Shown: positions 40,690 to 50,956 of the stretch, piece after piece
How the letters are laid out: each line of letters starts with the position of its first letter
How positions within the stretch are numbered: position 1 is the stretch's first letter
Assembly: GCA_022606425.2 (NCBI GenBank)
Contig: JAHDVF020000671.1
Coordinates: forward strand, 1-64,000
DNA: 64,000 nt
Origin: Lepidostoma basale
Lineage: Eukaryota; Arthropoda; Insecta; Trichoptera; Lepidostomatidae
Direction of reading: 5' to 3'
Notes under the pieces: model-generated
Told to the model about the DNA's origin: nothing
The model's input: the letters and a program-made list of their open reading frames with translations, nothing else
Database searches by the model: none
Program-made: the position numbers and the translations under genes

Positions 40690-41160
40690 TAACTAACTAA
40701 CCATCACACCGTCTCCCCGAAGGGGTAGAAAGAAAGAATGGACTGCCACACTTTTCTTTCCTGACATATTTCTCTCGCTTCCTCAACATTCATACATCGT
40801 GTCATGCACGCGCGTCGATTTCTCTGACTCCTCACATGGCCGACATTCAATATTTGATTTATTTGATCGTGCCACGTTTTCCTCGGTCTTCCTCTATTTC
40901 TGGTTCCATTTACATCACTAACGTATATTTTTTTTACCATCCTTTCTTCATTCATTCTTTCCATATGTCCAAACCATCTTAATGATCCTTTCATTATTTT
41001 GTTCATGACACCATCATTCGCACCGCATTCACTTCTTATATTTTCATTCGACACTCTATCATACACACAGTATCCACACATTTCTTCGTCTAAGAGATCT
41101 CATTTCTACTGCATTTATTCTACTTTCATCCTTCTTTTGCCAGTTCCATGCTTCGCTTTA
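40690..41160 (-). mobile_element. LINE A1 3' end inside mariner
   Basis: The minus strand runs from the NWQKKDESRINAV region through CGYCVYDRVSNENIRSECGA, KGSLRWFGHMERMNEERMVK and VSDVNGTRNRGRPRKTWHDQ to SFYPFGETV and the CTAACTAACC tail. The frame is open for 125 codons, which indicates a young copy. Confidence 0.8.
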
Positions 41161-41405
41161 AAATGATGTACAATGCTAAGGAAAACAATAAAGCTGTATA
41201 TTTTCAAAAAAATATGGGAACCTTATTTTATGAATGACCCTAGTAATATAACATGTATTAATCAGATGTTTTCATTAGTATTAAAATATTTATTTAATAT
41301 GTAATTTTACATCATTGTCCAAAGAATTGCTAGCATATACAGATTTATACAATAATGTAATTTTTTTTTTTTTCTTATGATAGATAAGGTCTTTTTTGAC
41401 CTATT

Positions 41406-41605
41406 TTAAACAGTGATAATTTTCGGGCACGACCTAAGGGCAATGCAGGTGGCGTCCGTGCTGCTCCTCTTGACGAACCCTTTCTTGCACTGGCAGCCAC
41501 AGGCCTGGCAAGCGGCCCTGCAGGGCGAAAAGGTAGGGCTAAGGCATGTTCCGCCAGGACAGGGATTGGGGCACGTGACGTATTCGGCATTGACGTCACG
41601 ACATC
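41406..41605 (-). CDS. Terminal exon of TIL-domain gene (stop codon)
   Basis: The last exon of a host gene on the minus strand. A pyrimidine-rich tract and ACAG acceptor precede 41605. The exon enters in phase 1 and encodes 65 residues ending CIALRSCPKIITV and TAA at 41408-41406. It has 11 cysteines in a trypsin-inhibitor-like layout (CPNPCPGGTC, CRAACQACGCQC, CIALRSC). TIL domains are disulfide-knotted modules of ~55-65 residues with 10 cysteines, found in secreted serine-protease inhibitors and zonadhesin-type proteins; the eleventh cysteine is unusual. A LINE D insertion lies only ~37 bp upstream of the acceptor. No signal peptide is visible because the first exons are outside the window. 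Confidence 0.8.
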
Positions 41606-41631
41606 CTGTAAAAGAAAATAATTTAAAAAAG

Positions 41632-41960
41632 GATATTTTTATTTTTGATCCTAAGATCAATTACTGGAAAAACTCTCTGAGGTCGTATCCGCAACGCAGA
41701 CGTAAGAAAAACTTGCAAAGTAGAGAATATCATTCGATTGGATTAGATCCCGAAGAAGATACCGGAGGGACCATGTAGCCCGAATCGATGGTGACAGACT
41801 CGCATATACAGCTTATGAAATCCCCTACGGACTCCGCCCACCTGGAAGACCGCCTAAGAGATGGAGGGACAGCTGGACCTCATCATCCCACGAGACATGA
41901 TTTCTGTATCACAGATCGTCTGATCTATTAAAATAAGAAGAAGAAGAAGATATTTTCATT
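41632..41960 (+). mobile_element. LINE D 3' end in the last TIL intron, with TSD
   Basis: The insertion (41644-41948) carries the PKINYWKNSLRSYPQRRRKK region, EDTGGTM-like frame drift, PPGRPPKRWRDSWTSSSHET and (GAA)n at 41932-41948. GATATTTTTATT (41632-41643) and GATATTTTCATT (41949-41960) form an 11/12 target-site duplication. It is antisense to the host gene. Confidence 0.8.
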
Positions 41961-41974
41961 GCCAACCGTTTTTG

Positions 41975-42060
41975 ATGGTGATGTTGATGTCGATTTTTAC
42001 AGCGCCCTTTTTGTGAGAGATTCACTTCAAGGGCGCTCTTCGTCCTGAAACTTATTTTAC
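41975..42060. repeat. CR1-like 3' scrap
   Basis: ACAGCGCCCTTTTTGTGAGA and CAAGGGCGCTCTTC resemble the inverted CR1-like 3' segment, but weakly. Confidence 0.3.
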
Positions 42061-42167
42061 AAAGGAAAGTTTTAACAGAGCTTTTGAATACTCCTTCGTT
42101 GTCCTATTTTCGGAAATTGTAAAGCAGTAGGTATTCGTAAATACTGTAAAGCTGTTCCCACCTTCGC

Positions 42168-42372
42168 TTTGCAGATGACATTGTCATTCTGGCGGAATCT
42201 GTGGGGGAACTCAAAGGCATGCTTGATGAACTGAACACTGCATCCAGACGAGCGGGTCTCGGGATGAATTTGGACAAGACGAAAGTCATGTATAATGAAT
42301 ATATTATCCCGAAAGCAGTAACCGTCGATGGGTCGGCTCTCGAAATGGTACAAGAAAACGTACGCGTATAAT
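42168..42372 (+). mobile_element. LINE reverse-transcriptase palm fragment
   Basis: A plus-strand frame encodes FADDIVILAESVGELKGMLD, then LNTASRRAGLGMNLDKTKVM and VDGSALEMVQENVRV. FADD is the catalytic motif of reverse transcriptase. It is the only clear palm motif of the endonuclease-type LINEs in the window besides the Jockey-like FADDT at about 45160. It is cut at 42373 by a mariner fragment. Confidence 0.75.
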
Positions 42373-42832
42373 GGTCAGGCGGTTTCAACTCTCACACAAG
42401 CTGAATCTTGTAAGCTTTTTAGCCAAGATCTTTCCGCAGAATCTTCCACAAAGTGGATGGGCACAGCTCCAATTGCTGTGCACGATGGCGAATCGACTCC
42501 TTCGGATTCTCCTCAACACTACGCTCCACTTTTGTCGTCTTTGTGGATGCGTATTATCCACTAGAGTGTACGTGGTGAGAAAACGCTCCATGGTCTTCCG
42601 AATAACTTGCTCAGATGGACGATTATGTCGACCGTAAAATGGTCGATAAGTTTTGCGAACCGAACCATGATTTTCAAAATAAATTTGCACAATTAGCAAG
42701 CGCTGTTCTGACGTCAGTCTATTCATGGTAAAATGGCAAAACGTACTGACTACAAATCAACTATCAACTGTCAATTTGACAGTCTGTAAAAACAATGATG
42801 CCAGTTTAAAAACCAAACCTCTAAAAAGAAAC
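42373..42832 (-). pseudogene. Mariner-type transposase N-terminus
   Basis: Minus-strand frame begins MNRLTSEQRLLIVQIYFENH and includes RPSEQVIRKTMERFLTTYTL. This is the N-terminal helix-turn-helix domain of a mariner-related transposase group (DUF4817-type). The 3' part and catalytic domain are missing. Upstream lie the CTGTCAATTTGACAGT palindrome and a terminus near AAACCTCTAAAAAGAAACAC (42816-42835), as in the MITE at 15366-15848. Confidence 0.7.
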
Positions 42833-42835
42833 ACA

Positions 42836-43090
42836 ATACATAATGCCTAACAAGTATGTTACCGTTACTGACATCTATCGAGAAACAGTCAAACCTGTTC
42901 ACAAAATAAATTGCAAATTTTCATATGACGCAAAAAATTAACCATAAAGTGATGTTTATTTTTTATTTTTTTTCGTTATAATACTTATTAAAAAATAAAT
43001 AAATAAATAATATGTAATCCATTGTTTTGGTCATAACATAAAATAACTTTGTTTAATCAACTAATTATTAAAAAATATATATTTTAAAAA
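42836..43090. other. No recognisable feature
   Basis: AT-rich spacer with ATCCATTGTTTTGGTCATAA, a phrase repeated near 6932, 9253, 11561 and 26349 (element unknown). Confidence 0.35.
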
Positions 43091-43094
43091 TGTA

Positions 43095-43335
43095 TTAAAT
43101 TTTACCATAGTTCGATAAAAATGACACAAAATTTCTACACACAGTTAACAATAGCAATAAATTAAACAAACTTGAAAATTTAGAAATCCTCAAGTCGGTG
43201 AAATCGGGTGAAAACATAATTAATAATCAGATTCCTCCTTTTACTCCTTTCTCCTTAAATACTTTGTCTACATTTAATCTCCCAAGCTCCCATTCCCAAT
43301 CAAATGCAAATTAATCATTTATTAATTTCTATTTG
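43095..43335 (+). pseudogene. Penelope-like C-terminal coding relic
   Basis: The frame reads NNSNKLNKLENLEILKSVKS, GENIINNQIPPFTPFSLNTL and SHSQSNAN then stop. The order (LESLEIxK...IINxQ) resembles the end of the GIY-YIG endonuclease side of Penelope-like retroelement proteins. A sister copy is at 46082-46300, and the last 60 bp recur at 2503-2563. It is truncated at the 5' side. Confidence 0.5.
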
Positions 43336-43513
43336 AATTTTGTATTTTCAAATGTATGTTTTTTCTAAATTACCATTTTTTTATAAATTTTTAAATGTAC
43401 TCGTATGTACTATTATTATTTAATATTATTTATTAGTTCTTCTGATACTTTTTTAAAAACATTTTCATCATGTATTATTGTTATTTAATATGTTTTATTA
43501 GTTCTTACTGTTA

Positions 43514-44369
<856 letters not shown>

Positions 44370-44435
44370 CATTTATAACAAATAGCCCAGGTTAATTTTT
44401 AAATTTGTATTATTTTATCGAATTTTAAATGCGTT

Positions 44436-45420
44436 TAATTTGGACTTGGACTTGGACTTGGATCTTCCAGCTTACAGAGGTTCAACTCATGTGGCTATTC
44501 CTCTTACGTCTGATGGGAACATTGTTGGAAGGTGATTTGGTGGGTTGTTAGTTTATTCGGGGGCATGATTTGTGTGGCCCGGAGTCAAGTTTCTGAATGA
44601 ATTCATCTATCATCGGGATTCCCGATTCTAGGTGCAGTTGTGTAATCCTGGTCCATGAAGGCGCACCCAGCGATAAACGGATAGCCTTATTTTGCAGGAT
44701 TTGGAGTTGTTGTATGCGACTCGAAGCTGCATAGCCCCAGATTGGGGCTGCTAAGTGAAGATTGGCCTTATAACCGTTTTGTATATCAGGAGTTTATTGT
44801 CGATGCTTAGTTTACTGTTTCTAGCTAACATTGGGTAGAGGGCTAAGATTGCTTTTGACGCGGCTTCGACTTTATTTGTAATATGTGGCCTCCACGTCAG
44901 CTTAGAATCTAAGGTAACCCCAAGGTATTTGATTGTTTTGGTCCAAGGAACGTCTTGGCCGAACATTTTTATGTTGGGGGAGGAATGTGTATTTTACTGA
45001 AAAGGGTCGCTGCGCTTTTACTCGGGTTGATGGTAATGCGCCAGTTTCTGCACCACACATCCAGTACATCGGCCTGCTTTTGCACCCTGCGGGTCGCGAG
45101 AAGCGGCCTTTTAGCACTGGAGATGATGCCCGTATCGTCAGCGAATTGGGCAATGTGGGTGTTCTGATCTCGGGGAAGAGGGATATCACTGCAGTAGATG
45201 TTGAACAAAGTAGGAGCCATTACTGAACCTTGGGGAACTCCTGCTCTGATAGGGTGTACAAGGGATTTGGCATTGTTGATTTTGACGCTGAAAAGGCGAT
45301 CGGACAGAAAGCTGGCTATGAGTTGAATCATAGGCAGTGGGATGTTTGCTTTTCCCATTTTGTATAACAGGCCGGTGTGCCAGACGCGGTCGAATGCGAA
45401 CGAATGCTACACGAAATAGC
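44436..45420 (-). mobile_element. Jockey-like LINE, reverse-transcriptase part
   Basis: The minus strand encodes FAFDRVWHTGLLYKMGKANI, RAGVPQGSVMAPTLFNIYCS, DQNTHIAQFADDTGIISSAK, WRITINPSKSAATLFSK, then TIKYLGVTLDSKLTWRPHIT, KLLIYKTVIRPIFTYAAPIW and LHLESGIPMIDEFIQKL. These are palm motifs (VPQGS, FADDT) and the thumb of a Jockey-clade element. The 3' end carries TTGGAC repeats (44436-44466, plus strand). A frameshift near 44970 and 5' truncation make it inactive. Confidence 0.85.
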
Positions 45421-45529
45421 TGATGTTGTGTGGAGTGTTGGGCACGGAAACCGTGTTGAAAATCTGGAATGGTACGCTGTTCGTGAAGTGTTGTAATTTA
45501 AATTAGATTAATTATATGATAATTTAAAT

Positions 45530-45650
45530 TTTAAATTAGTCTTTTATTGTTTAGTTTTTATTATATTTTTACATCTGAAGATGGAGATATCCTCCGAAAA
45601 ATGTCATATTTTTTAACAATTAGTGGATTAAACAAAGTTATTTTAAATTT
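45530..45650 (+). mobile_element. Penelope-type terminal repeat with decayed hammerhead
   Basis: It matches 31830-31985. The hammerhead portion (45574-45606) reads CTGAAGA, GGAGA-TAT-CCTCC, GAAAAATGTC, so stem III and one stem II pair are broken. It lies 430 bp upstream of the Penelope-type coding relic in the same orientation. Confidence 0.5.
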
Positions 45651-45743
45651 TCTAAGTATATTACTATGGAATTCTACAGTGTTAATGCCTTAGCGTTCAA
45701 AAAGTTGATGGTATTACACGTATCGCAATTTATTTTTTCATGA

Positions 45744-45864
45744 GATTGTCGCTATAGCTGTTTCGCAAAAGTTTGTTGGCATTATCAGGTGCTCACTCAA
45801 AATTGAGTTGATTAGTTTGTAACACCTGATGATGCCAAAATAGGTTGGCGAAACAGCTGTTCGG
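45744..45864. repeat. Inverted pair of ACAGCTGT-type hammerhead motifs
   Basis: The minus-strand motif 45749-45790 has CTGATAA (one core change) and the plus-strand motif 45826-45864 has an intact CTGATGA. Between them TGAGCACCTGATAAT and ACACCTGATGATGCC sit in opposite orientations around AAAATTGAGTT. It lies in the TIL intron, about 85 bp from the 45950 splice donor. Confidence 0.5.
45826..45864 (+). ncRNA. Hammerhead-like motif, core intact, helix I weak
   Basis: CTGATGA at 45826-45832, stem II GCCAA/TTGGC (45834-45838, 45845-45849), GAAA at 45850-45853, palindromic stem III ACAGCTGT at 45853-45860, T as the cleavage residue. No convincing helix I with the immediate flanks, so activity is doubtful. 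Confidence 0.5.
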
Positions 45865-45949
45865 ACTTACTATTTTAACAGGTTGCGACCTTATTGACGT
45901 ATTGTGATATACCTAAGTAAAGGAAAAATAATATAAAATGTGGACTTAC

Positions 45950-46048
45950 TCCGAGCAACACAATTTCCTTTGATGTCCAACGCGAATCCACATCTACACT
46001 TGCAACCGTTGTCTGGGTCTGCGTTGACGTCTCCATTGCATGGCTTGG
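45950..46048 (-). CDS. TIL gene exon, half-size cysteine module
   Basis: Minus-strand exon bounded by CTAACAG before 46048 and GTAAGT after 45950. It has 99 bp, phase 1-1, and encodes KPCNGDVNADPDNGCKCRCG and FALDIKGNCVAR. Only five cysteines remain of the usual ten, corresponding to the C-terminal half of a TIL domain plus a CNGD-type start. The frame is open and the splice sites are good, so it is probably a real, shortened module and not a pseudo-exon. A Penelope-type relic begins 34 bp upstream of its acceptor. Confidence 0.75.
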
Positions 46049-46081
46049 CTGTTAGAAGCATAAGCATTTAAAATTTCATTC

Positions 46082-46312
46082 ATGAGCACAAGCAAGCTTA
46101 CAACCAAACTTTTTTTTTTTGAGACGGCCAACCATTTTATCAAATCTGATCACAGTTTTGACAAAAAAGACAAAATATTTCTATACATAATTAACAACAG
46201 CAGTAAATTAAACAAACTGGAATCTTTGGAAATCCTAAAGTCGCTGAAATTGGAAGAAAACATCATTAATAATCAGGTTCCTCCATTTATTTATTTCATT
46301 TATTTATTTTAA
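46082..46312 (+). pseudogene. Penelope-like C-terminal coding relic
   Basis: The frame reads KLTTKLFFFETANHFIKSDH, SFDKKDKIFLYIINNSSKLN, then KLESLEILKSLKLEENIINN and QVPPF. H-x-x-HSFD and LESLEILK...IINNQ resemble the GIY-YIG endonuclease C-terminus of Penelope-like proteins. It is truncated at both ends. Hammerhead-bearing terminal repeat sequence lies upstream (45530-45650). Confidence 0.5.
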
Positions 46313-46405
46313 ACATATCTAAAGCATTACAGATTTTTTTTTCCAATACACTAAAGATACAAGTTAGAGATACACAATAATAAGTAATACATAATATATG
46401 ATTTA

Positions 46406-46440
46406 ATTGTATCTCAATAGAGACGAAGATGCAAATTGGA
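46406..46440. repeat. Short dispersed repeat
   Basis: TTAATTGTATCTCAATAGAG and ACGAAGATGCAAATTG recur at 61973-62007. Element unknown. Confidence 0.4.
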
Positions 46441-46577
46441 AACAAAATATGATTGATCAAGGTGTTTACAGGACTTATGACCTGTCATTGGTTGGGTTAA
46501 GCGCACGCTTTATGTAATTACAACATTCCCCATTCCACCTTTCTTATGACCATAATCTTTGATTTTTCTACATTCAA

Positions 46578-47096
46578 AATTACCGTTCACAATGGAGTTC
46601 TGGTCCCAACCCTAATGTATGGAAGCGAAGCATGGAACTGGCAGAAGAAGGATGAGAGTAGAATAAATGCGGTAGAGATGAGGTCCCTAAGACGTATGTG
46701 TGGTAGAACGATATACGACAGAATCTCAAATGCTGATATAAGAAAGGAATGTAGAGCGGAAGAAGATATAATGAACAAAATTATGAAAGGATCGCTGCGT
46801 TGGCTCGGACATATGGAACGCATGGATGGAGAAAGAATGGTTAAGAAAGTATACGTTAATGATGTGAATGGGGTACGAAGTCGAGGCAGACCGAGGAAAA
46901 CATGGCATGACCAAATTAATCAAATTTTAAAGGTTGGTCATGTTAGAAGTCGGAGGAATCGACGTGCGTGTATGACTCGTTGTATGAATATGGAGGAAGC
47001 TAGAGAGGTTTGCCAGGATAGAGCAGTGTGGCGGTCCATTCTCTCTGCCTACCCCTGCGGGGAAACGGCGTGATGGTTTGTTGTTGTTGTTGTCAA
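46578..47096 (+). mobile_element. LINE A2 3' end, best preserved, (GTT)n tail
   Basis: About 165 codons open without interruption: ITVHNGVLVPTLMYGSEAWN, LRRMCGRTIYDRISNADIRK, GSLRWLGHMERMDGERMVKK, SRGRPRKTWHDQINQILKVG, RRNRRACMTRCMNMEEAREV and RSILSAYPCGETA stop, followed by (GTT)n at 47077-47093. It is the consensus-like reference for A2 copies, a sense insertion on the plus strand (antisense to the TIL gene), and carries no polymerase domain. Confidence 0.85.
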
Positions 47097-47214
47097 AATT
47101 AAATAATTCACTGCCTGGCATTGGACAGCTCTTTCCTTGCATACATCATACATCCTCGACATTATGATAAGTAAATCGTCTGCGAAAGAGAGAGAACATT
47201 GTTTTAATACTTAC

Positions 47215-47385
47215 GACAGCTCGCGATAGGTATGCAGACGTTGTTACTATCCCTGGCGAATCCTTCATTGCAGTAGCATCGCTCCACGCATTTCACGTTG
47301 ATGATATCACAGGGGACGCCAATCTTTCCGCAAACCGTGTCGCAAGAAGATCCGCAACCGAAGAATTCATTTGCACCACATTTTG
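47215..47385 (-). CDS. TIL domain exon
   Basis: Bounded by TTTTTACAG before 47385 and GTAAGT after 47215; 171 bp, phase 1-1. It encodes KCGANEFFGCGSSCDTVCGK, IGVPCDIINVKCVERCYCNE and GFARDSNNVCIPIASCR, ten cysteines with the TIL hallmarks CGSSCxxxC, C-Y-C and CIPIASC. The module would fold as an independent disulfide-rich inhibitor-like domain in a secreted protein. A LINE F fragment lies ~45 bp upstream of the acceptor. Confidence 0.9.
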
Positions 47386-47427
47386 CTGTAAAAAGAAACG
47401 CGGTCAATAACACTGTACAAGATCTGT

Positions 47428-47604
47428 ATATCCTTCTTATTCTTCTTATTCTTCTTCCTCAGCCTATTCCCGTCCACTCCTGGACAAAGGCCTCCTTCAT
47501 TCGCTTCCATGTCACTCTGTCCTGTGCAGACTGCATCCAGGTTATTCCGACGTGTCTGTTTAAATCATCCTTCTACCGTAGTTGCGGTCGCCCTGTCATC
47601 TTTT
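47428..47604 (-). mobile_element. LINE F 3' scrap
   Basis: The minus strand matches RPQLRWKDDLNRHVGITWMQ-type sequence and the VQEWTGIG end with a (GAA)n-like tail (47430-47460). It abuts the TTAA of the MITE. Confidence 0.65.
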
Positions 47605-48030
47605 AACCCTTAACGTACCGTGTTCAAAACAAAACGCTCGCTCCCATGTGGTCAATTCAGTTTACCGCTAACTTTATCTATGAATATCAAGCATATGACT
47701 CGATGCATCAAAATTTAATTTATGTCATCTTGTAGGGAATTTTATTAGGAATAGATCGATATCTATAACATACATGGATTATTTGAAAAACATATCATTA
47801 TTAATTTTTTTCTGGAACCATGCGATTTCTGATATAGAATGATGAGACAGCATATGAACAACTGACAGCAAGTATGAACTTGTCTCGCCCCGCCGCGCCG
47901 CGGCGCTATAATTTTACGTATGATAAAGGCACCTAGGCAAAATGTATATTATGTTCAAGACAACGAGTACGTATTAATATTTGTCCCTTTTGGTAAAGTG
48001 TTAATATTTTCACAGTTCTGATATTATTAA

Positions 48031-50956
48031 CCCTTAAACCACTAAGACCGTCTACAGACGGTCATTACCAAAATATAATTCAATTCAAACTCTAAAATTT
48101 TCGCGCTTTAATTATAAAGACCGATTTTTGTCGATAAAATTCCCTACCGAAGTTTACAGGTTTGAACACGCTTAGTCGCGTAGTTTGATTGTTATGGTCA
48201 TTTCTGTTCAGACTTTCGGGTAAACGGACGCAATAATTGTTTGTGATTGTGGTGCAAATTAAAATTACAAAACATATATATTAGAACTGCTCAATTGAAT
48301 TGGGAATTTTTGAGGTGAGTTGTTTGATCTCATATTTTGATAATTTGTTATTAGTTTGATTTCAAAAAAAGTTTTTTTTGTAAGAAACACGAGTTTTATG
48401 AACACCTTCTACAGACGGTCTTAGTGGCTTGTCTGGAAAAAAATCCGCATTTTATATATTTTCTTTCAAAATTTGCTTTCATATTTTTATGTTATTTTAA
48501 CGTTCTATTGTAATTTTTTTTGTGTATTCGTGATTTTAGAAAATGTCACGACGAAACGATAGACAGAAAACCTTCAATCTTTCTTCAATGAGTGATGAAC
48601 AAATTATTAACTTCATGGATTCGGTCGAAACTGATGATGAATGCGAAGATTTTAACGACAGTTTCGAAGATCCAGATTATCATTGCGATGAACTTCAACC
48701 TGATGATAATACAACAATTAACAACTGCTTGCAACTTATGGACTCTTCATCGCTTGGAAACGCAATTAATTTTTCTCTAAACGTTAGCAATTTGAGTTTG
48801 AGTGAAATCGATGAACCACAACAAACTGTAACTGCAAATAAAGAGATGAATACGACGCTTCAGAATGAAATTGTTTTTAAATCAATGCCAATACTTCAAG
48901 AACCTCAAACAGAAAACACAAAGTCAATGCCACAGTTGCAGTGAAGTTGCAGTTCAAGCACAACGACCACATACAGAATCAAAAATGTCGTTTAAGTTGA
49001 AGAAAAGAGCTCGATCACCATTACCAAGTGTAGAAGCTTCTGGACCGCGCGTAGTACCATCAGCTGGTGGCTTCACTGGAGTTAGCTTGTTGAATATTGA
49101 CAAAGACTCGAAAGAATTTAAAGGAATAATGTGGCGTAAAAAGTGCATTCAGTTACATGTCAACGAAGTTGCATTTAGAGGAAATACAGATTTACCACCT
49201 GAAGTGAAAAAACTGCAAACACCATTAGATTTTTTCCATTATTTTTTTACTGACGATCTAGTCGAGTTGATAAGTCTGGAAACGCAAAGAGCTGCAATCG
49301 CAGAAAATGTGAACACGCAATTCAACATTGATAAATTCGGAATTCGTCGATACATTGGAGTTTTGATTTTTATGTCAGTTTATCGTTACCCAAACATTGA
49401 GGATCACTGGGGCGAATTCGGATTTCGACACATACCAGAGAGTATGTCGAAAAACAGATTTGAACAGACAAAGAAATATTTATCTTTCAACGATGAATCA
49501 AAAAGGGTGAAAAAAGGTGATTCAGGATATGATCCCATTTTTCGAATCAGAAAAGTTGCAACACATTTGCTTGAGCGTTTTGATTCAATTCCAAAAAATG
49601 CTCGCTTATCTATAGACGAACAAATGTGTTCATCATTTACGCCAGTATTTACCAGACAAACCGCATAAATGGGGCGTCAAATTCTTTGTTTTGTGTGACA
49701 GCAATGGTTACTCGTATCCTTTTCAAATATACGCTGGAGCCAAAAATGATGACCTGGTTCATTCTGATATACCAAACATTGGAGCAACGGGAAATGTTGT
49801 TATTAGGTTGTCGCAAACTGTGCCAAATTTTGTGAATCATATACTGTATTTTGACAATTTCTACACATCTCTGCCGCTTATGGTGTATCTTAGAGCACGT
49901 GGCATTTATAGTCTTGGCACTGTGAGAGCAAACCGTATTTCCAACTGCAAACTTCCAAGTGACAAAAGCGAGGAACTGAAAAAAGCACCACGAGGTTACT
50001 CAACGGAATTCGTTGGATCGGCTTACGGTGTCGACATCGCCACACTTTTGTGGAAGGATACGAAGAATGTCAGACTGTGCTCGACTTATGTTGGAACTAA
50101 GCCCTTCCAAAGAAACGATAAAGTGAGTCAGCCATCAAAAATACCTCGATATAATAAAAAAGAAAAATTGTATAACGAAATTGATTGTCCACAAATTATC
50201 CGAGAGTACAACGCACACATGGGCGGTGTCGATTTAATGGATTCTTATTTGGGTCGTAATGGACTCAAAATTAAAACTCAGGACATGGCAACCAGGATTT
50301 TTTACCATCTTCTGGACATGGCTATAACAAATGCATTTATTTTATATAGAAGACTCAAACTGCGGTTACTAATCGGGAAAAAATTAAAGATATGACGATG
50401 AAGGCATTTCGCGTGAGTATTGCCAAAGAACTGTGTGTCTCTCTTGAGAATCGCTCAGTTGGCCGTCCATCTGCCACACAACCAACTTCCAGCAATTGTG
50501 TTGGTAAAAAAGCAACACATCCAGTGTCAAGTGTGAGATTTGATGGAATGAATCATTTTCCTGAAATGGGCTCAAAAAATCGTGCAAATTGTGTAAAAAA
50601 TCTGATACACACACATTTTGCATTAAATGTAACCTCCACTTGTGCTTTTCTAAAGCAAAAAATTGTTTTAAAGACTATCATATAAATAAATGATTATTTT
50701 TTACCCATTTACCGAGTTGTTGCATTGAATAAAAACCATTTTTTTTACATAAATTATACAACACATTGTTTTATTTTTTTAAAGCTTACCCACTAAGACC
50801 TTCTACAGACGGTCTTTCAATTATTTCACCTAGCGCCCTCAGGTTAACATTTTTTCAAAAATGGACTTCATATTCATGTCTGTCAGCCTAAAATCATACT
50901 AGAACCAAAATTCTCAAGACGGAATTTCTCATATTTCTATTTCAGTGGCTTAAGGG
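48031..50956 (+). mobile_element. piggyBac-like transposon
   Basis: 2926 bp with 13-bp inverted ends CCCTTAAACCACT / CCCTTAAGCCACT (12 of 13) and TTAA on both sides (48027-48030, 50957-50960). Subterminal GACCGTCTACAGACGGTC (48046-48063) recurs in part at 48408-48428 and 50797-50820. It contains a broken transposase. Insertion at TTAA is the defining feature of piggyBac elements. Confidence 0.9.
48543..50690 (+). pseudogene. piggyBac transposase, frameshifted
   Basis: Starts MSRRNDRQKTFNLSSMSDEQ with an acidic N-terminal region (to 48944). It shifts frame near 48940, continues with the DDE_Tnp_1_7-type domain (PLDFFHYFFTDDLVELISLE, RRYIGVLIFMSVYRYPNIED), shifts again near 49645 and 50370, and once more before a C-terminal zinc-binding CxxC/CxxC end (50575-50685). 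The three catalytic aspartates are visible in SIDEQM, LYFDNFYTS and GGVDLMDSY. At least four frameshifts mean no functional enzyme. Family length is about 550-620 residues and the remnants span that range. Confidence 0.9.

Larger units (their letters stand above)
40003..41242 (+). mobile_element. Mariner element, internally deleted and split by LINE A1
   Basis: Left terminus ACGAGTGTAATTCGTAAAGT (continuing AAGGTTCCC) and right terminus GGGAACCTTATTTTATGAAT (41214 on) are imperfect inverted repeats. Between them lie mariner transposase fragments and, at 40690-41160, an antisense LINE A1 copy. The left end sits inside LINE C sequence. TA dinucleotides are present at both edges. Confidence 0.75.

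Noticed and set aside
49691..50395. Separate domesticated piggyBac-derived host gene
   Set aside because: The frame continues from and into other frames of the same transposase, inverted ends and TTAA are intact, and at least four frameshifts show a dead transposon.
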